From Mycolicibacterium sp. HK-90 (GTDB lineage: Bacteria > Actinomycetota > Actinomycetes > Mycobacteriales > Mycobacteriaceae): a DNA stretch of 64,000 bases. Below are positions 1 through 10,990 of the stretch, piece after piece. Made by a program: the position numbers and the translations under genes. The first letter of the stretch is position 1. The number at the start of each line of letters is the position of its first letter. The notes under the pieces were generated by a model, which was not told where the DNA came from, did not search any database, and saw only the letters and a list, made by a program, of their open reading frames with translations. The stretch is taken from NCBI RefSeq assembly GCF_030486405.1, contig NZ_CP129613.1:3658001-3722000 (forward strand), read 5' to 3'.

Positions 1-857
1 TATGCGCAGCCACGCAGCCCTTCGTAGAGCCAGCGCTGAATGGCACCTACCGTAGTCGTCTCACCTGCTATCTCGCCGAAGAGGTCCCAGTACCGGCGGA
101 CCTGCGGATCGGTGTCGGCGCCGGCGTTGACGATGAGCGCACGCCGGAAACGCTGCGTGTCCGTGTCCTTGCGAGCCTCGGCGTGGGCATCGACGAATCG
201 GTCGACCGCGGCGCACGATGACGGCGATTGACCGGCACGCACGAGCGGCGACGCCATGTCACACGCCTCGGCAACACCGGTGACCAGACCCCGACGATCG
301 CTGATACGGGTGGGTTCGAACCGCCACAGCTGCCGGGCCATCACCCTCCCGAATACCGGTTGCCGGGCGAGGGCCACAAGCTCGGCGTAGGCGACGACGC
401 TGCCCGGACGTGCCTGATCCGGCGATTGCGGCACGGTCATCTCCACGAGACCGTCGAATACTTCCGCCTGCGCCGCCCCAGCGAACAATCGCCGCCAGAA
501 GTCGATCAGTACGTCGTGTCCGCGACGTCCGTCCTGCGCGGTCGACAAGGCATCCAACGACGCCCGTCGCCTCGCCAGGTCACCCAACTCCGCATCGAGG
601 GCGCGCTGTTCGGCGTTCACAGCATCACCGATGGAGATCCGACCCACCAGGATGGCACCAATGGCATTCAGGCCGAGACCCGCAGCGCGCAAGCGCCGAA
701 CCAGGATCAGCGATTCGACCGCTGTGTCGTCGAAAACGCGATGCCCACCCGAACTCCGGCGAGCTTCGAGAAGGCCCTCGTCGCAGTAGTACCGGATCGT
801 CCGAACGGATACGCCGGTGAGCCGCGACAACTCACCGATGCTTGTGCCGTACGTCAC
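1..857 (-). CDS. MerR-family transcriptional regulator (3' end outside window)
   Basis: Translating the minus strand from GTG at 857 gives an open frame of 285 codons that runs off the left edge, so the C-terminus is missing. Residues 1-70 are a MerR winged-helix DNA-binding domain: the start reads IGELSRLTGVSVRTIRYYCD, followed by a GLL...RSSGGHRVFDD wing and a helical dimerisation region. The remaining roughly 200 residues are an effector region I cannot assign; it has no obvious Cys metal site, which favours a small-molecule sensor. The gene diverges from the DinB-fold enzyme at 903, and a MerR-type operator lies between them, so it probably activates that gene. A GGTGGAGG stretch lies about 10 nt upstream of the GTG. 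The family call is secure; ligand and target are inferred. Confidence 0.85.
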   Translation of the reverse strand, partial: MTYGTSIGELSRLTGVSVRTIRYYCDEGLLEARRSSGGHRVFDDTAVESLILVRRLRAAGLGLNAIGAILVGRISIGDAVNAEQRALDAELGDLARRRASLDALSTAQDGRRGHDVLIDFWRRLFAGAAQAEVFDGLVEMTVPQSPDQARPGSVVAYAELVALARQPVFGRVMARQLWRFEPTRISDRRGLVTGVAEACDMASPLVRAGQSPSSCAAVDRFVDAHAEARKDTDTQRFRRALIVNAGADTDPQVRRYWDLFGEIAGETTTVGAIQRWLYEGLRGCA

Positions 858-863
858 AGTGCC

Positions 864-902
864 TTGAACCTCCACCTGACTGGAGTTCCTAGCGTAGGCC
901 GC
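864..902 (+). promoter_or_regulatory. MerR-type operator in a long-spacer leaderless promoter
   Basis: A -35-like TTGAAC (864-869) and a -10-like TAGCGT (890-895) are separated by 20 bp, longer than the usual 17. The spacer holds an inverted repeat, AACCTCCA facing TGGAGTT (868-887). Long spacers carrying such a dyad are the hallmark of MerR-activated promoters. The ATG at 903 lies 7 nt after the -10, so the transcript is probably leaderless. Confidence 0.65.
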
Positions 903-1550
903 ATGAACACCGAGGACATCTGGCGCGCCGTCGACGCCGAACGCCGCAGCCTCCTGCAACTACTCGAATCACTCGCCGCATCGCAATGGCGCCATGCCAG
1001 CCTGTGTGACAGGTGGCAGGTTCGAGACGTCGTGGCCCACCTGGCACTTTCCGCACACGCCAATGTCGGTCGAATTCTGGTCAATCTGTTGCGAGCGCGC
1101 GGCAGCTTCGACCGGATGGTCTGCGATACCGCGACCCGCCACGCAGCGGAGAGTGCCGATCATCAGTTGCTCGAAGAGTTGCGCGGCACGATCGGCTCGC
1201 GCTTCACCGCGATCGGCACCACACCGACTGATCGGCTGATGGACTTGCTCGTACACGGCCAGGACATCGCGGTACCGCTGCAACTTCAGCACGAAATGCC
1301 CACTGCGGCTGCGCAGCTGGCACTGGAGCGGATTTGGAATCCGCGATTCCCGTTCCGGGCCAGCCAGAGGCTGGCCCCCTACCGACTATGTGCTGTCGAC
1401 ACCGGCTGGGCAGCTGGGACCGGGCCCCTCATCGAGGGGCCCGTCTCGGCCTTGCTCCTGCTGGGGACGGGACGTCATGCGGCTGCCCTCCCCCACCTAC
1501 ACGGTGAAGGGGTCGCCGCATTACGCCGAGCAGACGCGGAATCGCATTGA
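903..1550 (+). CDS. DinB/maleylpyruvate-isomerase-like (MDMPI) fold protein
   Basis: This 215-residue protein belongs to the mycothiol-dependent maleylpyruvate isomerase N-terminal/DinB-like superfamily, four-helix-bundle metalloenzymes common in actinobacteria. An early VRDVVAHLALSAH segment and a later LVHGQDIAVPL segment supply the usual His metal ligands (H...HxxD). Family members isomerise maleylpyruvate or act as mycothiol S-transferases; the substrate here cannot be told. The ATG at 903 is chosen because a TAGCGT box ends 7 nt before it and because homologues begin at such an Ile-Trp-x-x-Val-x-x-Glu helix. It is divergent from the MerR gene and likely its target. The stop codon lies inside the left arm of an inverted repeat. 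Confidence 0.8.
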   Translation: MNTEDIWRAVDAERRSLLQLLESLAASQWRHASLCDRWQVRDVVAHLALSAHANVGRILVNLLRARGSFDRMVCDTATRHAAESADHQLLEELRGTIGSRFTAIGTTPTDRLMDLLVHGQDIAVPLQLQHEMPTAAAQLALERIWNPRFPFRASQRLAPYRLCAVDTGWAAGTGPLIEGPVSALLLLGTGRHAAALPHLHGEGVAALRRADAESH

Positions 1551-1584
1551 AGTGGGCTCGGTAATGCGATTCTCTGTCTGCTCG
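1527..1584. terminator. Imperfect 22-bp inverted repeat between convergent genes
   Basis: Arms 1527-1548 and 1563-1584 pair at 19 of 22 positions around a 14-nt loop. The repeat sits between the convergent MDMPI gene and pheT and could serve as a bidirectional terminator, though neither side has a strong T-run. The left arm contains the last codons and part of the stop of the upstream gene. The CGAGCAGAC core resembles a motif I recall as recurrent in mycobacterial genomes. Confidence 0.5.
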
Positions 1585-1592
1585 CGGGGAAA

Positions 1593-4072
1593 CTAGCCGC
1601 GCAGGACGGCGCCGACGCGCTCCGTGGCCACCGCGACCGCGGCGTCACGGGCGGCACTGGCCTCGTCCTCGGTCAGGGTCCGGTCGGTGGCGCGGAACCG
1701 CAGCGCCAGGGTGAGCGATTTGCGCCCCTCCCCGATCTGCGGGCCGGTGTACACGTCGAAAAGCCGGACGTCCTCGAGCAGTTCACCGGCCCCGTCGCGG
1801 ACCGCGTCGACGACGGCGGCCGCGGCCACATCGTCGCCGACGACCACGCTGATGTCCTGGAACACCGCGGGGAACGGTGACACCGACGGTGCGGGCAGCA
1901 CCTCGACGATCGGCACCGCGTCGAGATCGAGTTCGACGGCACACGTGCCCTTGGGCAGGCCCGTCCGCTCGACGACCGCCGGATGCAGCTGACCGGCGTG
2001 GCCGACGACGGCATCGCCGACAAGCACCTCGGCGCATCGCCCCGGGTGCCACGGCAACTCCTGGGCGGCGCGGAACGTGAACTCCACCCCGGCCGCCCGG
2101 CCGATCACCCGTACCGCCTCGAACGCGTCGGTGGCCTCCACCGGACGACCCGGCCCCCACGGCCCGGCCGGCTCACGCAGCCCGGTAAGCACCGCCGCGA
2201 CGTGCTGCGGCTGAAGCGGCAACGACGCGTCCAGGCCCGCGATCTCGTCGTCGGTGGGCCTGCGGTCGTTCGGGATCCGCTCGACCGATCGGGTCGCTGC
2301 GGTGGGATGCACCACCTGCTGGATCGCGAACAGCGCCACATCGGCAGCACCGCGGGAAACGTTGCGGCCCAACGCCTCCAGCAACCCTGGCAACAGCGTG
2401 GTGGCCAGTGCGGGCCGATCGGCCTCCAGCGGGTTCAGCACCTTGGTGGTGTCGCGGCGGGCGTCGTCGGCGGCCAGTCCCCAGGCGTCGAACACCCCGG
2501 CCGGCAGGAACGGCGTGGGCAGGACCTCGACGAATCCGGCCAGCGCCAGCGACTTCCCGATCGCCCGGCGCCGCTTCTGCACCGCGGTCAGGCCGCGGCC
2601 GGCCGGCGCGGTCGGCAGGACTGACGGGATGGACTCCAGACCCTCCAGCCGCAGCACCTCCTCGACCAGGTCGGCCCGCTGACGCATGTCCGGCCGCCAG
2701 CTGGGCGGGGTGACGGTGAGCACGTCGGAACCGGTGACTTCAGCACCGATCTGGGCGAGCCGCCGGGCCGTGGTGCCCGCGGCGTAGTCGACGCCGGCGG
2801 TGCGGTCGGGAAGGTCGGCGGGGATCTCGACGGCCGGTTGCGACCAGTCGGTGCGCCCGTCCACCCGCCAGTCGGTGAGCTTCGGTTCGACCGTTCCGCC
2901 GGCGATCTCAGCCAGCAGGGTCGCGCAACGGTCCAGTGCGGCAACCGAAATGGCCGGGTCCACCGATCGCTCGTACCGGCGGCCGGCCTCGCTGGCCAGG
3001 TGCAGTCGACGTTGGGTGCGCGACACCGCGGCCGGATCCCACACCGCGGCTTCCAGCAGCACATCGGTGGTGGAATCGCGCACCTCGGTGGTACCGGCGC
3101 CCATCACGCCGCCGATCGCCGCCGTCGCGACATCGTCGACGATCAATACGTCGGCCGAGTTCAAGGTGCGCTCGACATCGTCGAGGGTGACCACCTTCTC
3201 GCCGTCGCGGGCGAACCGCACGTCGAAGCCGCCGGTGATCAGGCTGCTGTCATGCGCGTGCATCGGATGACCGAGTTCGAGCATGACGTAGTTCGTCACG
3301 TCGACTGCCGGGGAGATGGCGCGGATGCCGCTGAGCATCAACCGGCGCTGCATCCACCACGGCGACACCGCCGCCGGGTCGATGCCTGTGACCGGGCGCA
3401 GCCCGAAACGCATTACCCCGGTGCCAGGCTGGACGGTCAGCGGCCAGGCCTCTCCCTCGGCGGGCAGCGGCGCCACGTCGGCGAGGTCGACGAAGTTCAG
3501 GTCGTCGGCGCAGGCGATCTCGCGGGCCAGTCCACGGACCGACAGGCAGTAGCCGCGGTCCGGGGTGATGGCCAGATGGAACACCACGTCGTCGAGGCCC
3601 AGCAGCTCAGCGGCCGGCGTGCCCGGTTCGGCGGTGCCGGCCGGCAGCACCAGGATGCCCGCACCCTCGACGCCCAGGTTCATCTCCGACGCCGAGCAGA
3701 TCATGCCGTCGGAGACCCGGCCGTACGTCTTGCGGGTGGCGATTGTGAAATCGCCGGGCAACACGGTTCCCGGCAGTGCCACCACGACCAGGTCACCGAC
3801 CGCGAAATTCGTTGCTCCGCATACGATGTCGCGCAGCTCGGGTTCGCCGACATCGACCTTGCAGGCCCGGATCGGCTTCTTGAACTCGGTGAGTTCCTCG
3901 ATCTCGGCGACCCGGCCGATGGTCAGCGGGCCCGTCACCGGACCGACCGGGATGATCTCCTCGACCTCGTGACCGATGCGGATGAACGTCTGCTCGAGCT
4001 CCTCGACCGACGCATCCCAATCCGGGGCGCCGGCGCGGACGGCTTCACGCAGCCAGCTGAAAGGAATCCGCA

Positions 4073-4073
<1 letters not shown>
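1593..4073 (-). CDS. pheT: Phenylalanyl-tRNA synthetase beta subunit
   Basis: PheT is the large subunit of the alpha2-beta2 phenylalanyl-tRNA synthetase; it carries tRNA-binding and editing functions. The 826-residue product has the bacterial architecture: N-terminus [10 protein letters not shown], an EMAP/tRNA-binding OB domain around residues 40-155 (including CSASEMNLG), the B3/B4 editing domain, B5, the catalytic-like core and a C-terminal ferredoxin-fold anticodon-binding domain ending in RVGAVLRG. Its ATG shares one base with the pheS stop (TGATG), so the two are one operon with translational coupling. Length and order match the M. tuberculosis pheST pair. Confidence 0.97.
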
Positions 4074-6053
<1,980 letters not shown>

Positions 6054-6281
6054 AGCGCAAGAGTATGTGGCGTTTCGACCGCCGGGCAATCACGCCGTGG
6101 GCGGCTTTGCCCGCACTCTTCGGCCACTGGCAAACCGGGCTGGTCACAGCGCTGTGGCGCGTCGATAGCCGCCCAATAACAGTGCGCGACGCCGCGCCGC
6201 GTCGTCATAGACAACATGCGTTGTCACCACTATCGTTGGGCTCAGCTGTGACCCACGTCATGACGAGTCAACGAGGACGCG

Positions 6282-7301
6282 ATGACCACACGAGCCGCCA
6301 CCGCCACCGATCACGACCCACTGGGCCCGGATTCGCTGACCTGGAAGTACTTCGGCGACCTGCGCACCGGGATGCTGGGCGTGTGGATCGGCGCGATCCA
6401 GAACATGTACCCCGAACTGGGTGCGGGCGTCGAGGAACATTCGATCCTGCTGCGCGAGCCGCTGCAACGGGTGGCCCGGTCGGTCTACCCGATCATGGGT
6501 GTGGTGTACGACGGTGATCGGGCCGCCGACACCGGGGCCCAGATCAAGGGGTTCCACCACACCATCAAGGGAGTCGACGCCGATGGCAGGCGGTATCACG
6601 CCCTCAACCCGGAGACCTTCTACTGGGCGCACGCGACATTCTTCATGCTGATCATCAAGACCGCCGAGTACTTCTGCGGCGGGCTCACCGAGGCCGAGAA
6701 ACGGCAGCTCTTCGACGAGCACGTGCAGTGGTATCGCATGTACGGCATGAGCATGCGCCCGGTTCCCAAGACCTGGGAGGAATTCCAGGAGTACTGGGAC
6801 GCCAAGTGTCGCGACGAACTCGAGATCAACCGGGCCACCCTCGACATCTTCACCATCCGAATTCCCAAGCCGTGGTTCGTGCTGATGCCCACTCCCCTGT
6901 GGGACCAGCTGTTCCGGCCCATGGTGGGGGCACAACGCTGGATCGCCGCCGGGCTGTTCGACCCCGCTGTGCGCGAGAAGGCCGGGATGCGGTGGACTCC
7001 GGGCGACGAAGTGCTGCTGCGGATCTTCGGGAAGATGGTCGAGTTGGCGTTCGTCGCGGTCCCCGATGAGATCAGGCTCCATCCGCGCGCCCTGTCGGCC
7101 TACCGCCGCGCATCGGGGAAACTGCCGGCCGACGGCCCGCTGGTGGAAGCACCGAGCTTCATGGACCCGCCCCGCGACCGGCGCGGGCTGCCCATGCACT
7201 ACCTGCCGCGTCGCAAAACCCTGCTCGACCGCGCCGGCGCGCTGATGCACACCACGTTCTCATTGCCTGCGCTGCGACCGGCCCGCCGGCCGGCCGCCTG
7301 A
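6282..7301 (+). CDS. MpaB/DUF2236-family oxygenase-like protein
   Basis: The 339-residue protein has the features of the DUF2236/MpaB (latex-clearing/rubber oxygenase-like) family: GPDSLTWKYFGDLR, a GAQIKGFHHTIKGVD segment with a candidate haem-ligand His, and LNPETFYWAHATFF. Characterised relatives are b-type haem oxygenases or fungal maturation enzymes; most mycobacterial members have unknown substrates. A purine-rich GAGGA lies just before the ATG. It is followed after 26 bp by an acyl-CoA dehydrogenase on the same strand that has its own promoter signals. Family confidence is good; function is unknown. Confidence 0.8.
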   Translation: MTTRAATATDHDPLGPDSLTWKYFGDLRTGMLGVWIGAIQNMYPELGAGVEEHSILLREPLQRVARSVYPIMGVVYDGDRAADTGAQIKGFHHTIKGVDADGRRYHALNPETFYWAHATFFMLIIKTAEYFCGGLTEAEKRQLFDEHVQWYRMYGMSMRPVPKTWEEFQEYWDAKCRDELEINRATLDIFTIRIPKPWFVLMPTPLWDQLFRPMVGAQRWIAAGLFDPAVREKAGMRWTPGDEVLLRIFGKMVELAFVAVPDEIRLHPRALSAYRRASGKLPADGPLVEAPSFMDPPRDRRGLPMHYLPRRKTLLDRAGALMHTTFSLPALRPARRPAA

Positions 7302-7305
7302 TTTT

Positions 7306-7321
7306 GACACGTGTCTAAGCT
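7306..7321 (+). promoter_or_regulatory. GACACGTGTC palindrome overlapping a leaderless -10
   Basis: A perfect 10-bp palindrome GACACGTGTC (7306-7315) directly abuts TAAGCT (7316-7321), which lies 6 nt before the ATG of the acyl-CoA dehydrogenase gene. A repressor bound here, for example a TetR-type lipid regulator, would block RNA polymerase. The regulator is not identified. Confidence 0.5.
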
Positions 7322-7327
7322 GTCGTA

Positions 7328-8581
7328 ATGCTTGATTGGTCTGATGTCGACATCGCCGTGCGAGACGCGGTTCGCGAGTTCGTAGACAAAGAGATTCGCC
7401 CTCATCTCGACGAGCTCGAGAGCGGCGACATGGAGCCGTACCCGATCGTGCGAAAGCTGTTCGCCACCTTCGGCATCGACACGATGGCCAAGGAATCGCT
7501 CGACAAGCGGCTGGAGAAGCTGCGCAGCGGCGAGGACAAGCCCTCGGGTGCCCGCGGTGGGATGTTCGGCGGCAGCGGATCGCCGGGCATGGGGTTCGTC
7601 CTGATCAGTGAGCTGTGCCGGGTGTCGATGGGCCTGGTCACCGGCCTCGGCGTGAGCCTGGGCCTGACCGTGTCGACCATCCAGAGCCGCGGCACCCTGG
7701 CCCAGCAGGAACGCTGGCTGCCCGGCCTGGTGACCTACGAGAAGATCGGCGCGTGGGCGATCACCGAACCCGATTCGGGCTCGGACGCGTTCGGCGGCAT
7801 GAAGTCGTATGTCACCCGGTCCGCCGACGGCACAGGCGATTACATCCTCAACGGTCAGAAGACCTTCATCACCAACGGCCCCGATGCCGATGTCGTGGTC
7901 GTCTACGCCAAGCTGGATGAAGGCGACGGGGCGGACAAGCGCAATCGCAAGGTGCTGACCTTCGTCCTGGACCGCGGCATGGACGGCTTCGTGCAGTCGA
8001 AGCCGTTCCGCAAGATGGGCATCCACTCGTCGCGCACCGGCGAGCTGTTCTTCAACAACGTCCGGCTCGGCCGGGACCGGCTGCTCGGTGAGACCGAAGG
8101 CTCCGACACCGCGGACGGCGTCGACGAGGGCCGGGCCAGCGCACGGTCCAACTTCTCGGCCGAACGCATCGGGGTCGCCGCGATGGCGCTGGGCGTGATC
8201 GAGGAATGCCTGCGGTTGAGCGTCGACTACGCCAAGACCCGCACCCTGTGGGGCCAGGAGATCAGCCAGTTCCAGCTGATCCAGCTCAAGCTTGCCAACA
8301 TGGAAGTGGCCCGGATGAACGTGCGCAACATGCTCTTCCGCGTCATCGAGTCCGCCGAGAAGGGCGCGCCGATCTCACTGGCCGAAGCATCGGCGATCAA
8401 GTGGTACTGCTCGCAGGCGGCCACCGACGTCGCGATGGAGGCGGTACAGCTGTTCGGCGGCAACGGCTACATGACCGAGTACCGGGTCGAACAGCTGGCC
8501 CGGGACGCCAAGTCGCTGATGATCTACGCCGGCAGCAACGAGGTGCAGATCACCCACGTGGCCCGGGGTCTGCTGGGCTGA
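7328..8581 (+). CDS. Acyl-CoA dehydrogenase (FadE family)
   Basis: This 417-residue flavoenzyme should catalyse alpha,beta-dehydrogenation of an acyl-CoA, passing electrons to ETF. Family hallmarks are GAWAITEPDSGSDAFG (FAD/substrate loop), YILNGQKTFITNGPDADV, the FSAERIGVAAMALG helix and the C-terminal QLFGGNGYMTEY...YAGSNEVQ region. In YAGSNEVQ the residue usually occupied by the catalytic Glu in many FadEs should be checked. A Gly/Ser-rich loop (ARGGMFGGSGSPGMG) near residues 75-90 is an insertion relative to short-chain enzymes. The ATG at 7328 follows a TAAGCT box by 6 nt, so it is likely leaderless. Chain-length specificity and a fadE number cannot be assigned. Confidence 0.92.
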   Translation: MLDWSDVDIAVRDAVREFVDKEIRPHLDELESGDMEPYPIVRKLFATFGIDTMAKESLDKRLEKLRSGEDKPSGARGGMFGGSGSPGMGFVLISELCRVSMGLVTGLGVSLGLTVSTIQSRGTLAQQERWLPGLVTYEKIGAWAITEPDSGSDAFGGMKSYVTRSADGTGDYILNGQKTFITNGPDADVVVVYAKLDEGDGADKRNRKVLTFVLDRGMDGFVQSKPFRKMGIHSSRTGELFFNNVRLGRDRLLGETEGSDTADGVDEGRASARSNFSAERIGVAAMALGVIEECLRLSVDYAKTRTLWGQEISQFQLIQLKLANMEVARMNVRNMLFRVIESAEKGAPISLAEASAIKWYCSQAATDVAMEAVQLFGGNGYMTEYRVEQLARDAKSLMIYAGSNEVQITHVARGLLG

Positions 8582-8589
8582 CCGGCCCG

Positions 8590-8994
8590 TCAGCCCACGA
8601 CGGCCAGGGCGTCGATCTCCACCAGCATGACCTCGTGCGGGAGATCGACGAACACCGTTGTCCGGCACGGCAGCTGGTCGGACTTGACGTTCTCGGCGAT
8701 GAACTCGCCATAGACCTCGTTCATCGCCGAGAAATCGTCACGCTTGGTGAGGTACACCCGGAACATCAGGACGTCGTCGACGCCGGCGCCGCCGGCCGCG
8801 AGGATCGCCTTGACGTTTTCCAGCGTGCGACGGGTCTGCACCCGGACATCGCCCTCGCCGATGTAGGTGTTGGTGGCGGGATCCATCGGCCCCTGCCCGG
8901 AAACCTGCAGCAATCCGCCCTTGCGGATGCCCTGACTGAAGGTGTGCGCGGGTGCGGGCGCGTCGTCGGTACGGATGACCTGCGAATCGGACAC
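8590..8994 (-). CDS. RidA family (YjgF/UK114) enamine/imine deaminase
   Basis: The 134-residue product is a RidA-fold protein: FSQGIRKGGLLQVSGQGPMDP, RTLENVKAILAAGGAG, and the C-terminal PCRTTVFVDLPHEVMLVEIDA with the Arg that binds carboxylates in RidA. Such proteins hydrolyse reactive 2-aminoacrylate-type enamines or imines released by PLP-dependent dehydratases. GTG at 8994 is chosen because AGAGGAG lies 8 nt upstream; longer in-frame starts have no ribosome site. It lies downstream of kdgK-like and IclR genes on the same strand, and across the divergent promoter from a PLP-dependent D-amino-acid deaminase whose product it could hydrolyse. Confidence 0.88.
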   Translation of the reverse strand: MSDSQVIRTDDAPAPAHTFSQGIRKGGLLQVSGQGPMDPATNTYIGEGDVRVQTRRTLENVKAILAAGGAGVDDVLMFRVYLTKRDDFSAMNEVYGEFIAENVKSDQLPCRTTVFVDLPHEVMLVEIDALAVVG

Positions 8995-9041
8995 GGCGGA
9001 ATCTCCTCTGCTTTCTGGTTTTTCGACGTTTGTCGGGTGAG

Positions 9042-9791
9042 TCATGACGGCGGACGGTAGCCGCATTCGGCCGAGATGCGCCGGCACACCGCCTGCAGCG
9101 CCGGCAGCAGCTCCAACACCTGCTCGAACGGCAGCACCACATCGGGTACCGACACCGAAACCGCCGCGACCACACGGCCGTTCGCGCCGCGGACCGGGGC
9201 GCCCATGCAGTTGATCGACGGCTCGTTCTCTTCGCGATCCTGGGCCCAGCCCTGGGCCCGGACGGTCTCGATCTCCCGCAGATACGCCTCCGGCGTGGTG
9301 ATGGTGTTCGCGGTGCGGCGGGTGAAGTCCATCGCGGCGACGATCGGCCGCAGCTCGGCATCGGGCAGGTCGGCGAGGATCACCTTGGCGACGGCGGTGG
9401 AGTTCAGGTTGGCGGTCAGTCCGATTCGGGAGTACATCCGGATCTGATCGTGCGACTCGAGCTTGTCGATGTAGACGATGTCGGCGCCTTCCATCGCGGC
9501 GAGGTGCGTGGTGCGGCCGTACTCGCGGTTGAACTCGACGAGATACGGTGACGCGATCTGACGGATCTCCCGCTGATCGGTGCCGTGGGCGGCGAGTTCG
9601 AAGATCCGTGAGCCGAGGTGATAGCGGTTGTTGTTGTCACGGAACGTGAACCGCTCGTCGGACAGGGTGCGGAGCAGCCTCATCACGGTGGTCTTGTGCA
9701 CGCCGGTGGCGGCCGCCAGTTCGTCCAAACTGGCCGGACCGCCGCCGAGCTGGATCAACAGCTGCAGGGCGCGTGCCACACTCTGGCTCAT
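9042..9791 (-). CDS. IclR-family transcriptional regulator
   Basis: Residues 1-60 form an IclR winged helix (SVARALQLLIQLGGG...LDELAAATGVHKTTVMRLLRTL). The rest is the IclR effector domain, with ATTHLAAMEGADIVYIDKLE, NSTAVAKVILADLP, ENEPSINCMGAPVRG and a Cys near the effector pocket. IclR regulators commonly control sugar-acid and aromatic catabolism and bind small organic acids. The ATG at 9791 overlaps the kinase stop by 4 nt (ATGA), so it is co-transcribed with the kinase and is probably autoregulated. The likely target is the divergent D-amino-acid/KDPG operon, through the dyad at 10918-10933. Confidence 0.93.
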   Translation of the reverse strand: MSQSVARALQLLIQLGGGPASLDELAAATGVHKTTVMRLLRTLSDERFTFRDNNNRYHLGSRIFELAAHGTDQREIRQIASPYLVEFNREYGRTTHLAAMEGADIVYIDKLESHDQIRMYSRIGLTANLNSTAVAKVILADLPDAELRPIVAAMDFTRRTANTITTPEAYLREIETVRAQGWAQDREENEPSINCMGAPVRGANGRVVAAVSVSVPDVVLPFEQVLELLPALQAVCRRISAECGYRPPS

Positions 9792-10903
9792 CGTCTGCTC
9801 CCCGAGGTGTCGAAGCCGGCCGGGCTCACGGTGGTTGCCGCCCATTCCTCTTCCGAGCAGCTGAGCAGATGCTCGATCAGCCCTTCCGGCGGGGGCGGCG
9901 CGGAATCCACCGCGACGGTCAGCGTGACAGCGGCTCCGATGTGGCCCCGGCGCAGGCATGAGGCCGGATCCTCTTCGCGCACAACACCGCTGAGGTATCC
10001 GGCGGCGAACGCGTCGCCGGCACCCACCGGTTCCACGACCTGCACGCTCAGTGCCGGGACGGCGATCACCGCGCCGTTTCGGTCGACGGCCAGTGCCCGG
10101 TCCGCGCCGTCCTTGATCACCACCGTCGCCGGGTTGGGCAGGATGCGGCGAAGGGCCACCGGGTCGTCGGTCCCCATGACCCGGACGGCCTCGTCGGCGC
10201 CCACCATCACCACGTCGGCCAGGTCGGCCAGGGCCACCAGCTCGGCGGGATCGCCGTCGGGCCACAGTTGTTCGCGCCAGTTCACATCGAAGCTCACCGG
10301 CCCGGTGATACCGGGCCGGTCGGTGAGCAGCCGCCGCATCATGGCCCGGCACGTCGGAGACAGCGCGGGCGTGATGCCGCTGCAGTGCACGACCGACGCA
10401 CGCCCGAACACGTCCGCCACCGCAGCCGAGCCCAGGAACTCGGGAGTCATCGCCGACGCCGCCGAGCCCGCCCGGCTGTAGCTGCTGATGCTGCGCGGCT
10501 CCCCCGCCTGGTCCGGTGCGGTCACCTTCGAGTAGTGCCCGGTGGGCCGGCTCGAATCGATCTCGACGGCGGAGACGTCGACGCCGCGTGCGGTCAGTTC
10601 GGATCTGATCAGTGCCCCGAATGCGTCGTCGCCGATCCGGCCGACGAAGGAGGCGGGGGTGTGCCAGGCGGTGAGTCCGGCCGCGACGTTGGCTTCCGCA
10701 CCGGCCAGGTGCAGTTCAGCTTGAGCACCGGCCAGGTGCAAATCAGCTTGAGCACCGGCCAGGTGCAGTTCAGCTTGAGCACCGACCAGGACCAGCGGTT
10801 CACCGAGGCAGGCGACGCCGCCGGCAGTAGGTGTGGGCAATTCGGGCACTGCCGTCCTTCGGGGTTGAACGATTGACGCGGTGTCGCGAGTCATGTTAGA
10901 CAT
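9788..10903 (-). CDS. PfkB-family sugar kinase, probable 2-keto-3-deoxygluconate kinase
   Basis: This 371-residue ribokinase-fold enzyme has the N-terminal sugar-binding GAEANVAAGL segment, FVGRIGDDAFG, and the C-terminal PfkB signature EPVGAGDAFAAGYLSG with the catalytic Asp. With a KDPG aldolase gene across the divergent promoter, the best substrate guess is 2-keto-3-deoxygluconate, phosphorylated at C6. Its N-terminal region holds three tandem copies of a nine-residue unit (AQAELHLAG, with one variant D) where one is expected, encoded by a 27-bp DNA repeat. This adds 18 residues in frame next to the sugar-binding lid and could alter activity. Two nearby ATG codons (10903 and 10894) are possible starts. 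Confidence 0.85.
   Translation of the reverse strand: MSNMTRDTASIVQPRRTAVPELPTPTAGGVACLGEPLVLVGAQAELHLAGAQADLHLAGAQAELHLAGAEANVAAGLTAWHTPASFVGRIGDDAFGALIRSELTARGVDVSAVEIDSSRPTGHYSKVTAPDQAGEPRSISSYSRAGSAASAMTPEFLGSAAVADVFGRASVVHCSGITPALSPTCRAMMRRLLTDRPGITGPVSFDVNWREQLWPDGDPAELVALADLADVVMVGADEAVRVMGTDDPVALRRILPNPATVVIKDGADRALAVDRNGAVIAVPALSVQVVEPVGAGDAFAAGYLSGVVREEDPASCLRRGHIGAAVTLTVAVDSAPPPPEGLIEHLLSCSEEEWAATTVSPAGFDTSGSRR
10698..10790. repeat. Three 27-bp tandem repeats plus partial fourth inside a kinase gene
   Basis: Units run 10698-10724, 10725-10751 and 10752-10778, followed by a 12-bp partial copy to 10790. Units 1 and 3 are identical over 27 bp; unit 2 differs at two adjacent bases (AA for GT). 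The unit length is a multiple of three, so expansion or contraction keeps the kinase frame. Confidence 0.95.
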
Positions 10904-10917
10904 GTCACATCCAAAAA

Positions 10918-10967
10918 TGCAACTGTCATTGCACTATACGCAACATAGCAGTTCAGAGCGGTAGATA
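10918..10967. promoter_or_regulatory. Divergent control region with candidate IclR operator
   Basis: TGCAACTGTCATTGCA (10918-10933) is a dyad with perfect TGCAA/TTGCA arms. A minus-strand TATAGT (10938-10933) provides a -10 for the kinase-iclR-ridA side. A plus-strand TAGATA (10962-10967) may serve the deaminase operon. The dyad overlaps the start region of the minus-strand transcript, which fits control by the neighbouring IclR protein; that assignment is inferred. Confidence 0.5.
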
Positions 10968-10990
10968 TCACTATGGAGGACGGGATCGGC

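Noticed and set aside
10698..10790. CRISPR-like array
   Set aside because: Repeats are directly abutting without spacers and lie in frame inside a kinase gene.
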